A stretch of 64,000 nucleotides of DNA from Apiospora phragmitis (taxonomy: Eukaryota; Ascomycota; Sordariomycetes; Amphisphaeriales; Apiosporaceae): positions 1,674,001 to 1,738,000 of the forward strand of contig JAQQWL010000008.1 of NCBI GenBank assembly GCA_038363925.1, written 5' to 3'. The translations under genes and the position numbers were made by a program. The first letter of the stretch is position 1, and every line of letters starts with the position of its first letter. Shown here one piece after another: positions 11,901 to 22,924 of this stretch. The notes beneath the pieces were generated by a model that was not told the DNA's origin, ran no database searches, and worked only from the letters and a program-made list of their open reading frames with translations.

Positions 11901-12886
11901 AAGAAGCGTCTGCTTAGGCGCAGGTAGAGCAGGTTATACTCAAAATGACTTGGCCACGATAACCTTTTGAGGTAAACATTTTCATAGTGCCTAGCAGCAT
12001 AGAACCCACTTTCAATCATGAACACATAAGACACCTAAAACGTTATACCATGCGGGACGTGTTGAAGTGAAATTTAGCTGTAATAATCGCATAACAAGGA
12101 CTGTTGCGCTAGCTCTAACCAGTATGACATTTACAACGGGGATATGGCGAATAGGTACGCCGTCGCCACCACGTACATAGCCTGGGGAAACAAAAATGCA
12201 GCCATTGTCATGGACAGCACCGGTTTGTTAGGCCAGTTGATTTGCATTCAGCCTTCTTCTAATCACGCCAACCGAGGTAGTCTTGAAGAAACATGGGATG
12301 GAGAAGAAGAGGAATGCGTATGCTTCCTCTGAACTATCCCTGGCCGTTGTCCGAGGCTGAGCATATGTTGTAAGGGGTGTGATCGGACATACTAATCTAC
12401 ACCCGGTGGGAACTCAATACTCGGAATACGTTCACCAGTCCACGAGAAACATATACGCGAAACAAGACCTGTTTATATCGGATGACGAGACTGGGGTCCA
12501 TCCACCGGCTCATCTAGCGGCTCGCCCACCACGAAAGAGGCCACTTAACCGGCACCGACGTCGATTTCTCACGGAGTAGCAACATGGAAGAGTCGGCTTG
12601 CGACAGGGAGCGTGGCTTAAGCTTCACTCCAATACCAGTAGATTATGCACACTATGAAGGTATTCTACAATAGATGTGAAGCCATAGTACTGAACGAATC
12701 TTGTTATTGCTTCCTTCCATGGCATGTTATCGGCCCACTGCGCCGGCTGTCGGATTGTCTAGATTTGGTTGGAAATTCTGCAGAGTGAAAACATACGATA
12801 CTCCCGATTGGTGTGGGTCCTCCTCCCGCAGCCTCATCCATCCTATCGCGTTCATTGATTCTCTCCCTTAAGCCTAGCAAACTTGA
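8930..12886. other. 4-kb intergenic stretch with one possible gene remnant
   Basis: No complete gene is supported here. Frames at 8955-9245 and 9410-9874 are short and lack motifs. 9900-11,400 is rich in stops on both strands. The only coding-like signal is a Gln/Tyr/Met-rich repeat on the minus strand near 11,450-11,810, listed separately. Base composition is near that of the neighbouring genes and CA/TG are common, so RIP has not acted here. Confidence 0.5.
11450..11810 (-). pseudogene. Possible remnant of a Gln-rich repeat protein
   Basis: On the minus strand one frame reads three imperfect 9-residue units (PQYQQAGM, PQYQQGGM, PKYQQAGI) at about 11,600-11,680. They are flanked by ..DFSYIQQNIKYNSQ.. 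upstream and ..GDQQANMFQPP.. downstream, with in-frame stops between the parts. Repeats of the QYQQxGMP kind occur in fungal low-complexity proteins. The opposite strand is open for 106 codons (11,474-11,794), but that product is only the antisense of the repeat. Stops and the lack of a start suggest a dead gene; chance low complexity is possible. Confidence 0.25.
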
Positions 12887-13834
12887 TTGGCACTTTATCA
12901 AACGGCCATGGCTCTCATATCATCACCATTGCTGTTAAGGCTTGGACAGCAAGGAGTAGCGGTCCGAAGAAACCGATGGTCGCGTGGTTGTTGCTCTTAC
13001 GTTCGACTTTTCCTCACGCCTGGAGGACTTTCTTCGAGCACATGGGCTCACTCGCAACTTCAACATCCGGGGCCCAAGAAGACTTCCAGGGTAGCTTCAT
13101 CCTTCATGTCTACGTTTACGCCGCGTCAAGGTAGTCTGGAGCTATCTGAACCAGCCAACTGGAAGGGCCTCATGGGCACTACATGTCGAGAGATGTACAA
13201 GACCGGCTTCGAGGAATGGGGCTTGGTTATCTACCGCTGCGCGTACGGCGACGATCAGGCCTGGGACCGCTACATTGCATGCTTCAGAGAAGCCATAAAC
13301 GAAAAGCTGCTATCGTACAACTACGAATTCTTGGGGTAGTATGCAAAGTGGACCGTGGTGGACGACGAGGCGGACCTGCGAGCCGCCTCGAAGCAGCGAG
13401 TCCGTCAGCGCTTTGTCGACTGGCGCGATCAGTACGCTGTCTGGAGCAAAGGCCCCGAGTCCGCGAGATTCTCCCCTGGCATACCCGGCGAGGCTACTAC
13501 TTTGCGCCTACCACGCTTCACGTATTTCCTTCACGTCGACCAAGACTGCCTGGACACGATAGACTTCCACACCGCTACTAAACCCACCGAAATAGACCAC
13601 TCTCCCACCCCTATGTTGGTTACAGCGCTTATCGACGGTGATTTCGTCGACCGCTCCTCGATTGACGATTACCAATGCCCTCCTGTCGAGGGTTGCACCC
13701 AGGAGTATGTGGGCTGGCAATACATGCCAGTAGATCTTCTTCCGTGTTTTTACAACGACCATCACTACCATCATCTCGACTCCGAAGTAAACTTAGATTA
13801 CGTACAGATATTGGTCTGTTCAGGCTTGATTTAA
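12887..13834 (+). pseudogene. Uncharacterised fungal protein, interrupted by an in-frame TAG
   Basis: Two frames, 12,887-13,339 and 13,355-13,834, are in the same phase and separated only by TAG 13,337-13,339. Read through, the middle is coherent: EEWGLVIYRCAYGDDQAWDR, then AKWTVVDDEADL, VRQRFVDWRDQYA, a FTYFLHVDQDCLDT block and finally VEGCTQEYVGWQYMPVDLL. These blocks in this order resemble a common uncharacterised Ascomycota family of ~250-300 residues with no known function. The stop could come from CAG or TGG by one transition. The family part begins near 13,130; the N-terminal ~80 codons look unlike coding sequence, so the true start or first exon is uncertain. The last codons after 13,800 may be read-through into an intron. 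Confidence 0.6.
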
Positions 13835-14495
13835 AATGATCTTCCAAGGTCATGATGTTTCGGCCAGCTCCATCCCTTCCTCGCCTTCTTCGGATCAGCA
13901 GGATGGAGCAGTTGTGGACGAGTTTGGTAAAATCGTTAATATATAGGCAATCAACGAGCTCTACTACGGCGAACTGGGTTCTGCAAAGGGGGCTTGGAAA
14001 CTGTGAACGAGACTGGCGGCGATGATGACGACAGCAAGGACTGAGAATCCCGTGGTAAAGGGAAGATGCAGATAGCAAGTTACAATAGGCGAACGAGTGG
14101 CTACGTGTTCAGGCATAGGACTCATTTGAGGTTTGACAATCCATAATGTGACACATAAGCAATATGACTTCTCCAGTAACCGTTGACTGATTGCACAGAT
14201 AATAGAGCAGCGTCAGGAGGGGATGACAGGGCTTATTATTGACCCCTTAGATTGAAATAGTAATTAGTATGTGAATGAATGGTGATAGTAGCCTGACTAT
14301 AGGTAAATCTCACTGCTCGAGTAGCCAGCTCTCAAGCTCGATCTCTTTTTACCAGTCTTCCTAAATAAGTCCCTACACACCAACGAAGCATTTTTCACCA
14401 AACTGCATTGCCAAATCAAAAACCAATACACTTTCTTCGACACAAAATTCAGTGTCCTCTGAACAAAAATTGCTAGTTGCAGCCGAGAAATCAAG
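13835..14495. other. Intergenic, no gene seen
   Basis: This is the upstream region of the P1 gene. The 149-codon minus-strand frame at 13,629-14,078 overlaps the decayed gene to the left and has no motif. Around 14,360-14,490 the plus strand becomes pyrimidine- and CAA-rich, as is common just before fungal start codons. Confidence 0.5.
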
Positions 14496-15224
14496 ATGGC
14501 TGACGTGAGTGTATTCAGATTTGCCCAAGAAAAATTGTCCATCACTGACCAGGCGTTCTCTCTCGCATTAGTCCTCAGACAAGAAGGTCGAGCACGCAAC
14601 ACGAACGGCCGCGCCCAGTGGCAGCCGTACTACTGCTGCTGCTCCTACTCCCAAGCCCCTAACGAGTGGCGATCTCAAGTATCGCCCGATGCGTCTCTAC
14701 CAGAAACGCCAGAGGGCAAACGGCATGGTCCAACAGCAGCTCAAGGAGACTGCTTTCGGCCTGCTCAACGATGAGAACTCAAAGCGCCTCATTCTACGCC
14801 CCATTGACCAGTGCCTTTCAGATGACATGTAAGTTACTTTTCACTAACCTTGCTCTTATCTGTGGCCACCCTCTCTCTGTCCTTTCCGCTTTTGCGATCG
14901 CATCACACTAACCCTCCTTCTTGTTGATCAACAACAACCCGCTTTATGGACATCAGCCCTCCCTACACCGTCTATCCATATGCCGATCGAGCCCATGCCG
15001 CAATCTCGACCGTCTTCCGCGAAAATCTGCATTTGTCCAAGGGCCTCGGCGCCGAGGGCGTCAACGAGGATGGCGAAGCGGTCGACTGTTTCGGAGATGT
15101 CATCGACGAGCCCATCCTTGAAGAGCTCTGTTACAAGGATGAGTATTTCGTCCAGGCTATGGCTGTTCCTGGCGAGGACAGCGATGAGGAAATGGAGGGT
15201 GGCACCGCTTCGGGCAACAACTGA
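14496..15224 (+). CDS. Family P member P1, uncharacterised acidic-tailed protein (three exons)
   Basis: I do not recognise a known domain. The model is exon 1 14,496-14,504 (Met-Ala-Asp, then GTGAGT), exon 2 14,572-14,828 (after a CACTGAC branch site and TTAG, ending at GTAAGT in phase 2) and exon 3 14,957-15,224, giving 177 residues. Shared with P2-P4 are a basic block PMRLYQKRQRA in exon 2, a phase-2 intron, and a TVYPYADRAHAAI block early in exon 3. The tail is strongly acidic (GEDSDEEMEGG). There is no signal peptide or membrane helix. In the paralogues exon 3 begins with a DFM segment; here FMDISPPY lies just upstream of the only usable acceptor (CATCAG), so the old acceptor seems lost and the splice point shifted. 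Exon 3 length is therefore the least certain part. Confidence 0.6.
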
Positions 15225-16623
15225 AGCACAATGCGGGATGAGAATTTCGGACATCATCTGTGAAACTGGCGGATTATATGTGCTGAGCACGCAAATCTAT
15301 CCGTATGAAGTCTTTGGTTTTGCAAAGCAACGCCAGTTCTGTAATGATGACAGGACGAACAGTGGTAGGGCAAGACCACGTATTAAGCCTCAGCTGCCTT
15401 GCCAGGTCCACCTATGGGGCTGAGCGTTATATAGACAGTAATTATCCGTTTTGCCCACCATGGTATCTCAATTTTGCTGTTTTATCCAATAGTGTCCCAT
15501 AACTCAACTAGGAAGCCTCTCTGGTGGCACAGCTTATCCAAACAGGATGCCGGTGCTATGATAGGAAAGATCACGTAATTATGGACGAACGTACCAAAGA
15601 TGACATAATCGTTTCTTATAACCACATGCCTATGTCACCAAAACCATTAGTAATGCTGTTAGGTCATGCTATGTGACTCCTCTTGGCGAATAGAACCCTC
15701 TGACAGCCAGCCAAAGCAGCACTACAGGAATTGACTCCTGCAGTGACTCTTCATACGATGACATGGGCTATTTAAAACCCCAGATGAAGTCCATGGTGAG
15801 GACACTGACCCGAACAGATATATACGGCCTGAAGCCTATCTATGGTCCATCCACATCCGTCCTAGTACAGTAGGAGCCTCAGCAGCTATGTGACTAGCTA
15901 GACCTCGTCCACTGGGGCCTTGATAAGATCGAGGGTAGACGTCCCTGAGTGGTATCCTTGACAACTCGCTACCCCTAGAAGCTCTGGGGAACGCCCAGTA
16001 ACGAGGCCTGCTGCAAATAGAGACATGATAGTCGGGATAGAGTGACTCCATGGCATTGTTGTCCGAGCATATCTAGCAATTGCGTTCTTTGTTGGACTGT
16101 GGTAAACGAGACACGATAACAAAATTCTTAAACAAGTATGGCGAAGACGAAGTGGAATGTAAGGGAGTAAACAGTAAAGAGGTATCTGCTTTTGCTGATC
16201 CTGCGTCCTATTGTTCGCATAAGCAGTGATTGATGACATTGTCAGTCCCAGATCCGCAAATCCGATACCACTCAAAAGGCCACAGCTTTTCAACCTGAGC
16301 TTTTCAAACCCGAAATCTCCTCACCAACACGAAAAGTGCACACAACAACAAGTCCAGCTTTGTAAACATTGAAAGTTACACATAATTCTTCACTCATACA
16401 TTCACAACAATACAACGTTAAAAATTCGACAGAAGAGTAACGGTACAGTGCCTATACCATTGAATATTATACAGAATCTTTCACCGATACATTCACTCCA
16501 AGGCCAGTACTTATATAAACACCCATCGCCGACAGTCCGCCGACAGTTAACCGACTCGAAGCAAGTCCCACAACACACTTCACCCAATCAACCCAACACG
16601 ATAATAACCTGAACTACCATAGC
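15225..16623. other. Intergenic, no gene seen
   Basis: Between P1 and the broken copy P3 there are only short frames on both strands (up to 131 codons at 15,898-16,293, minus) without motifs. The segment 16,330-16,620 is rich in CACAACA and AACACGA words, resembling the region before P1, and is probably the promoter and leader of P3. Confidence 0.45.
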
Positions 16624-17154
16624 ATGGCGAGCTATGCGCAGAGGAACGCCGCTGCCTGGCCGATTCCCAGTGGCGGGTTGACTCTATACTCTCAGCGCCG
16701 ACGGGCACTCATCCGCAAATGCGAACCCATTATCGCCGAATTCCTGGCCAGCACGCCAGCCTGCGCCGGTCTCAACGCAGCCCAAAAGGGGTAGATTGTG
16801 CAAGAAGTCAAGGACCGTCTCCTTGAGGATGTGTAAGTCCTGCCTCCCCTGGCTAACAGACCCAGCCCTATTACCTCCCCTGCTTCTACTTTGACTCGAT
16901 GCCATTTCAGCCTAACAGACATAAGTAACATTGCCTGTCTGCGCATAGTGGTTTTTCTTTCTCCTTGTCCATCATTGTCGAACATATACTGACGTCTGCT
17001 CCGTGTGCTTAGTACCGACTTCATGCACTCGAGACCTGGGCGAACAGTCTACCCGATGAAGGAAGCAGTCCGGGCTATCCTCAATACAATCTTCAATGGG
17101 AACGTAAACCTATTCGGCGTTCCATGGACTGCGGGCATGTTTGGTGCAGCTTGA
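16624..17154 (+). pseudogene. Family P member P3, nonsense-mutated copy
   Basis: Exon 1 runs 16,624-16,832 and ends at GTAAGT in phase 2; the 180-bp intron ends in GCTTAG; exon 2 runs 17,013-17,154. It contains TLYSQRRRA (compare RLYQRRRRA in P2), LNAAQKG then TAG at 16,792-16,794, IVQEVKDRLLED, and after the intron TDFMHSRPGRTVYPMKEAV, which matches DFMENTAPRTVYPYEDAV of P2. The intron sits at the same place and phase as in P2. The stop aligns with the region where P2 reads AAQQMRIR, so it is a nonsense mutation and not the gene's natural end. Exon 2 ends after VPWTAGMFGAA and lacks the acidic tail of P1 and P2. Function unknown. Confidence 0.65.
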
Positions 17155-17156
17155 GG

Positions 17157-17230
17157 TACCACTCTCAGCGCTGATGGATACGTATACGTAAATGCGAACC
17201 CGTTATTGCCACTTCCTGGCTAATACGGTA
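17157..17230 (+). repeat. Decayed partial duplicate of P3 exon 1
   Basis: Directly after the P3 stop codon, 17,157-17,227 repeats P3 exon 1 (about 16,684-16,760) with scattered changes: ACTCTCAGCGC, then AAATGCGAACCC, then CTTCCTGGC occur in the same order and spacing, with one small deletion. It is a direct tandem remnant of the gene, too short and too changed to code. Confidence 0.7.
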
Positions 17231-17264
17231 TAGACGGATACAGAATGTATTTGGAAGGACGCGG

Positions 17265-17342
17265 AACGGATTTAAGTGGCTAAGGGCGGACGTATAACGA
17301 GTTTAAGCGGCTTAGGATGGTCGCATAACGAGTTTGGGCGTT
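17265..17342. repeat. 31-bp minisatellite, about 2.5 units
   Basis: Units begin at 17,265, 17,296 and 17,327, each starting AACGRRTTTAAGYGGCT or AACGAGTTTGGGCG. The first two are 31 bp long and differ by a handful of substitutions; the third is cut short. It lies in the 3' flank of P3. Confidence 0.65.
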
Positions 17343-17676
17343 ACAAAAACAAATTCATTACCCTTTCCCGGTATACAGACTAATGCGTGCTAGTACTTAT
17401 TACATTTCTGTAAAGGCGTCTATTACAGTGAGAGGTTTTACTTACCCTAATAGCAAAGCTTGATGTAGTATTTCGCGCACTCACTGGACGCCATTCACGT
17501 TCTGCAAGCAGAAATGCCGAGTAAATATGTCAATTTAGTAACTATCCCTCATCTTCGTATACAACTACTTGATATCCCAGGGCAGATTCCCATTGCAGTA
17601 CTCTATTCCCTACCACAACTGCTCCCCCATTGACCACCATTGAGGTTGCTATGTGATGTCATGCCATGCTCTCGGC
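17343..17676. other. Short intergenic stretch between convergent genes
   Basis: This stretch separates the 3' ends of the converging P3 and secreted-protein genes. Nothing beyond the minisatellite edge was recognised. Confidence 0.4.
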
Positions 17677-18233
17677 CTAGGCATCGACGCACTTGTAGGA
17701 CTTGAAGTTCATATACATAGCAGGCAGGGTTGGGACCTCGCCCTTGGTGTAGGTTCGTGAGTCGCCGGAACAGCCAGAGGCCCTGGGTAGAATAAGAAGA
17801 AGAAGCGACTCGTCAGCATCATATTACATCCCACGTGCCAATGAGGCGATTTGCAAGAATCAACGAGTAGAGCTTCCCACTTACATGTAGATGGTGCACT
17901 TGTAGCCCTCGTAGACCTTCAGTGACTCGATGACCTTGAATGACGATGTCTCTGTTGTACGGAAAGCAAATGACAGGCTGTTCTCAGCACACGGAAGAAT
18001 CCGGCAGGAAGAATTGGGCAAGAAGGAGCAAGGTTCCGTAGCTCACCACAATGGTTCAGGCTGTCGTCGTCATCCCGGTTGCAGCTGCCTGTTAGTTTCT
18101 CTTCGGTGCAGTACTTGAAGATGGTGTCACTGTCAGGAGCAGGGCCCGTTCCAGTGACAGCTTCAGGGACGGGCGAGGCCAGACCAAGGCTGGCGAGGGC
18201 GTAGAGGAAGGGAAAAGCGGTGAAGAAACGCAT
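17677..18233 (-). CDS. Small secreted cysteine-containing protein (candidate effector), three exons
   Basis: ATG 18,233 is the family-like start: MRFFTAFPFLYALASLGLAS is a strong signal peptide, with cleavage likely near ASP-V. Exons are 18,233-18,047, 17,951-17,885 and 17,782-17,677. Introns start GTGAGC and GTAAGT, end ACAACAG and TACCCAG, and phases 1 and 2 match exactly, giving 119 residues ending at TAG 17,679-17,677. The mature protein has six cysteines (contexts YCTE, GSCN, NHCE, YKCT, SGCS, YKCV), enough for three disulfides, and an acidic DDDD run. Two segments look alike, VYEGYKCTIYM and NFKSYKCVDA. I do not recognise a family. Secreted, small, cysteine-bearing and 1.5 kb from a transposon block is the usual setting of effector candidates; that role is inference. 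Confidence 0.8.
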
Positions 18234-19682
18234 TTTGACTGATCTTGGAGCTTGGAAGTCTTGGTAAATAGAGGGGTGTGTTTGGCGTCGGAAGAGAGTG
18301 GAAAATTTGAACGATTGGCTGTGAGAGGTGTCGAGGCTTTGTGATTCCAGTGATTTGTGGTTGTGGTGTTGGAGGAGAGAAGTGTAGAAGGGAGAGTGAA
18401 TGCAGGTGGCTTTTATGCTTGGTCTTGGTCTTTCCTGCCGAGATGATTCACACCTAGAGCCAGGTGACAGCATGACGGCAAGAACATTTGGTTTGAACTG
18501 GCTCCTGCGACACTGATGCCATGTGACCACTGACTGTGAGAGTTCCTGTCGCTCCTTCTCAGACTTGATGGAAAATAACGAATGCTGCAGCAGACCATGA
18601 CGGGCTGTGCCTTCCAGTAGCATCACCGTGGCTCACGCTGGCCCAAGTGATATGCCCACAGTGAGCTTCCTTGCAGAGAACATAACACGTCCAAATTTGA
18701 CAATGCTGGACCTTCATGACAATTACATCCCGTGACCAACCATGACCTGAATTGCAGTCACTGCTAATTGCCAATTTGGCCCGGCACAAGTGATGATGAA
18801 AAATTATTTCGCCGTGTCAGGCCAATGACATTGTCCATGACGTCTCTAATCATTGGCAGTGCTGGTGATTTGTTCAGTATTCTGCTCAGTACCTGCCTAA
18901 CATGCGTTAGGCATTCACGGCTTAGGTACATACAATGTCTTTATAGTATGCAGCAGTTAACATCGCAGCCCAGCACCCCAGTTAAAAGGCAGAGCATGGA
19001 AGTCCAAGGTTTTTAGAAAGGCTTTCACCCATGGGCATAATGGTGCGGGAGTTCACAGGGATCTGGGTGAATAAAGAACGGTGATGGACGGGGACCTTGT
19101 GGCTATCTACAGCCTTAGCACTCAGTGGTGCGAAAGCTCTAATGAAAGGCTCTCTCGTTGATGACGGCGGCTCAGCCCCCCCTGGACGCTGACCCTGGAA
19201 TTGTAGGTTCCGATGAATCATATCCTAACATAGGCCTCGATGACAAGGTTCCAATCAAAGTTCCGCCATTCAGGTGTCTAGTAACAGATTCAAGCCCCAG
19301 GCACTGGATAGCAAAGGAAACCTCGGCGTCGAAGTGCGAGCTCAATATTCGCCAGGTGGCGCATGCGTAGCCCAGCTTTTCAACCACCAATGTCCGATCT
19401 ACTAACAGCTGACGGCTGATGGATCCCAGTAACCAAGGCTCCGGCACCTTCCCATACGCAAGGCAGATAGGATCCTTCGTGGTTGTCGCCGAGGGTCTGC
19501 CGCCGATGGTCCGCCGGAAACGGATTTCATTATTAGTGAAATAGACGCAAAATGGATTTGAGCGGCACGAGAATATATTATAACGTCTGTGTGCCTAAAC
19601 GGTGTCTTGTTCATAATGATGGTATCTCTTTCGGATGGCTAGAAGCCTATTATACGCTTCCCACGATACCTCATTAATGAGT
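18234..19682. other. Intergenic, up to the transposon edge
   Basis: This is the promoter side of the secreted-protein gene and then normal-composition DNA up to the T1 border. Small frames (60-91 codons) overlap on both strands and carry no motif. Sequence left of 19,683 would be the original downstream flank of the P2 gene before T1 inserted. Confidence 0.5.
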
Positions 19683-19684
19683 TA

Positions 19685-19731
19685 AGCACCCTAACCACTT
19701 GGCTGTCCTACCACTCAAGCAGCTACTTAAA
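19685..19731 (+). repeat. T1 left terminal inverted repeat
   Basis: It matches the inverted sequence at 41,528-41,574 at 42 of 47 positions by eye; most differences are C/T or G/A. TA precedes it. Confidence 0.85.
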
Positions 19732-22700
19732 CTTAATATTAAATTATATTATAACCTAAGTTTAGTTTATTAATGACTATTTAAAAAAAATTAGAAAATT
19801 ATAACTTTAACGAATTTTAACTTTAATATAGTTAATAATATTAAAACCGCTTTTCGAATTTAAGCTAATAATTTAAATCGTTTTAGTTTTCTTTAATTTA
19901 TTTTAAAGGTTATATTATTAGCTTATTGTTTTATCTTTAACTATTATTATATTTTATATTATAATAAAGATATAATTAAAGTCTTTATTTATTTAATAAA
20001 GTTTACACTTATATACTTTATTTAATTCGAGTTATAAATAACCTCTTTTTTACTTTAATTTAATTAATTAAACTATTAAATAAGCTTTTATACGTACATA
20101 TAAGTAGGTTCCGAATTTAATCGAGGTTATATTACTATATTTTTTTATTTTATACTTATATTTAATACGAGCTACGAGGGGCATTATATTATTATTATTA
20201 TTAATAGTACGCCGTAGGCCGAAAGCCTTCGATATATTTACTTAGTTCTTTATATAATAAACCGTGCCGAAGCTGGATTAAAAATATACGTTATTAATAT
20301 TGTAAAATTTATTTTACGTGCTCGATATTATTATACTAGTTCTTATTTATTAGCCTAGCGACCTTTGCTTTAGGGCTTAAAGAGATTATCTAGGTTCAGG
20401 TAGTCCCCCGATCTTTATTATTAGTTTATATAGCGGCAGTCGACCGGTTTATAAAAGCTATTTAGCGATTAACTTCGCCGTATTCTTCTTTATAGTAAGC
20501 GCCGCTAGATCGCGGCGAGTTCGTAATAAATTAGGTATTAGTTGTTTTATTAATTATTTTTAATTTTTTTCGAAGTTTTTATAATATAAAATTAAGTGTT
20601 TAATTATTTCTCGCTTTTTATTATAATTATATAGCGGCGTTAAAACGTTTAAAACCCGGTAAGTAAATAGGAATAATTTAAGTTTTATTCTTTCGGTACG
20701 TGTTTATATTAAAACCGACGCTTCGTATTTAAATATATCGTTATAACGACGGCACGTTTTTTAGTTTAGCGGCGATTTTATAATTAGTTCGTAGCGGCTT
20801 CGCATTGGAGTAATAGCGTAAAACTATTTTTATTTTTATTTTTTTTAAAGTGTTTATTTAACCGTTTAACCGCTTAGTTAATATTTAATTAACGCTAATT
20901 AATCGTTATTTAGTTATAAAATTATAGGGGCTTTATTAATAACTTTTTGAAGTTTTTTTTATTTCCTCTTTTTTATATTATATTCTCTATTAATAATTTC
21001 TACCGCCTTTATATAAACGTTATATAAAAGCTATAATTTTTTAATAATTTCTGTACGTGTTTCGAAACTAGCTATCCTTGTATTTAAATAAAGCTTAAGG
21101 GGAGGAACTGCCGCTTTAATTTTTAAGTAACGTTAAAGGGTCGCTTTATATACCCTTATTACGGTCCGGAAATAAGAGTTCTAAATTATTATAAAGTTAC
21201 GGACTAGCCTTTTTTCTGTGTTAGCTATTTTATACTAAGCCGATACTCCGTATATAAATACGTTACGTATTATTTTTATATAGAGCTCTTTTATTTTTCG
21301 TATTAAATATTCTTATATTAATATTACGAGTTTAGTAAGAATTAATATTTAGGTTATTATTTTCGTTTTAATTTTAAAGATATAATTTTTTTATTATAAT
21401 TTTTAATAAAACTATACGCCGAGGAATTTTATAAAGCTTACCGGCGAAATAGTAACGTCCCCAAGTCGTACTTATAGCGTATAAGCTTCTTGCGTTCGAG
21501 TAAAATAAATAAGCTCGCTTTTTTTAAGTTCGAACTCTATTTTTTTCGTACGTGCCCAGCGGTTATAAGTCTTTTAAGCTCTTTCTAAGTTACGGTAATT
21601 CGTAACGTAGTCCGGCTTTATAGTAATAAAGTTCGTGTTATTTATAAAGCTAAGCTGCTCGTACGTTTTTAGTTCTTTATATAAAGTAGCGATATAAAAA
21701 ATAAAGAGGATTAGTAATAACGAGGAGCTTTATAAAATATTAATATAAAGCTAAATTTTTTTTAATAATTTATTGTTAAAATAAAGGCGGACCGATCTAT
21801 CCGTAATAAAGCTTTTAATTTATCTATAAATTTAGTCCGGTAGTTCTTTTTTATAAAATATAACGATTAGTTTTTAATATCGAATTAAAAAAGGGAGGCG
21901 ATATTTTTTTATTTTTACGTTATATAAATAATATCGGTAATTAATCGGATAATAAGCTTAATAGATCGCCGCGTTCGGTTCTTTATTTAGATTTCGGGTA
22001 AAAGCGAGCACTTTTTAGTTATATTAATAATTCGCCGGTTTATAGCCGTCTTTATTATTTTCCTAAGCGTACTAAATAATAAAATAGGTTTTTATTTACC
22101 AGGTATTTATTTTTCGGCTATCGTGTTATTTAGCTTAAAGATTATAATAATTTTTACCGTATAAAAACGTTTAAAGAAATAAGTAAACTAGAAGTTCGCG
22201 GTCGTTAAGCCGGTTAATATTTAAAAAAAGGGTTCCCGTACGCTTTAAAAAAGCCGGTAAATAAAAGGTCCTCTTTTAAAGCTTTTTAAGGTCCCGTTTA
22301 TTTAATAATATTTTTTATTTCCTTAACTATTACCTTTATTTCGATTGAGGGAAAGTTAGGGGTGTAGCTCGTTACGTTATTTAGGTTTATAAGGTCGGCC
22401 TTTAGATTAAAGAAAAACTTTTCTGAAAAGAGCGTAGCTTTCTCGTCGTGGCTTTACGTTTTAATAATAGCTCCTTCGTAACGTCTTAATTTTAAAATAC
22501 CGGCTATTTATAATAGCGTCCAACTCCGTAGTCGGGCTTATTGTTTAAGTAATTAAAGTGTTTTAAAATCGTGAGAGGTAGCGGTAATTACGTGGCGCTA
22601 ACTTTTCGTTTTCGCTTTTTAAATAATTCTTTTTAAATTTATTTTTAATTCGGTATATTAATTCTAAATATATTATTAAAATATTATAAAATAAGCTCGG

Positions 22701-22924
22701 TATTATTATTTCGTTATAATTTATACTTTTTAAACTTTTAATAATTATTAAAACGTATTTTTATTAATATAAAGGTTTTTTTTAACGTTATTATATTAAT
22801 AATCTTTTATAAGTTATTTATAAAGTTATTAATAACTTAATCTAGCTCTTCCGGGCTTATTAGCTCGATAATATCGGTTAAACGTGCTCCGGCTTCTACC
22901 CGTGCTAGCCCTTTATTTAATATC

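Noticed and set aside
12704..12901. Minus-strand frame upstream of the decayed gene
   Set aside because: Short, no motif, no support from neighbouring exons.
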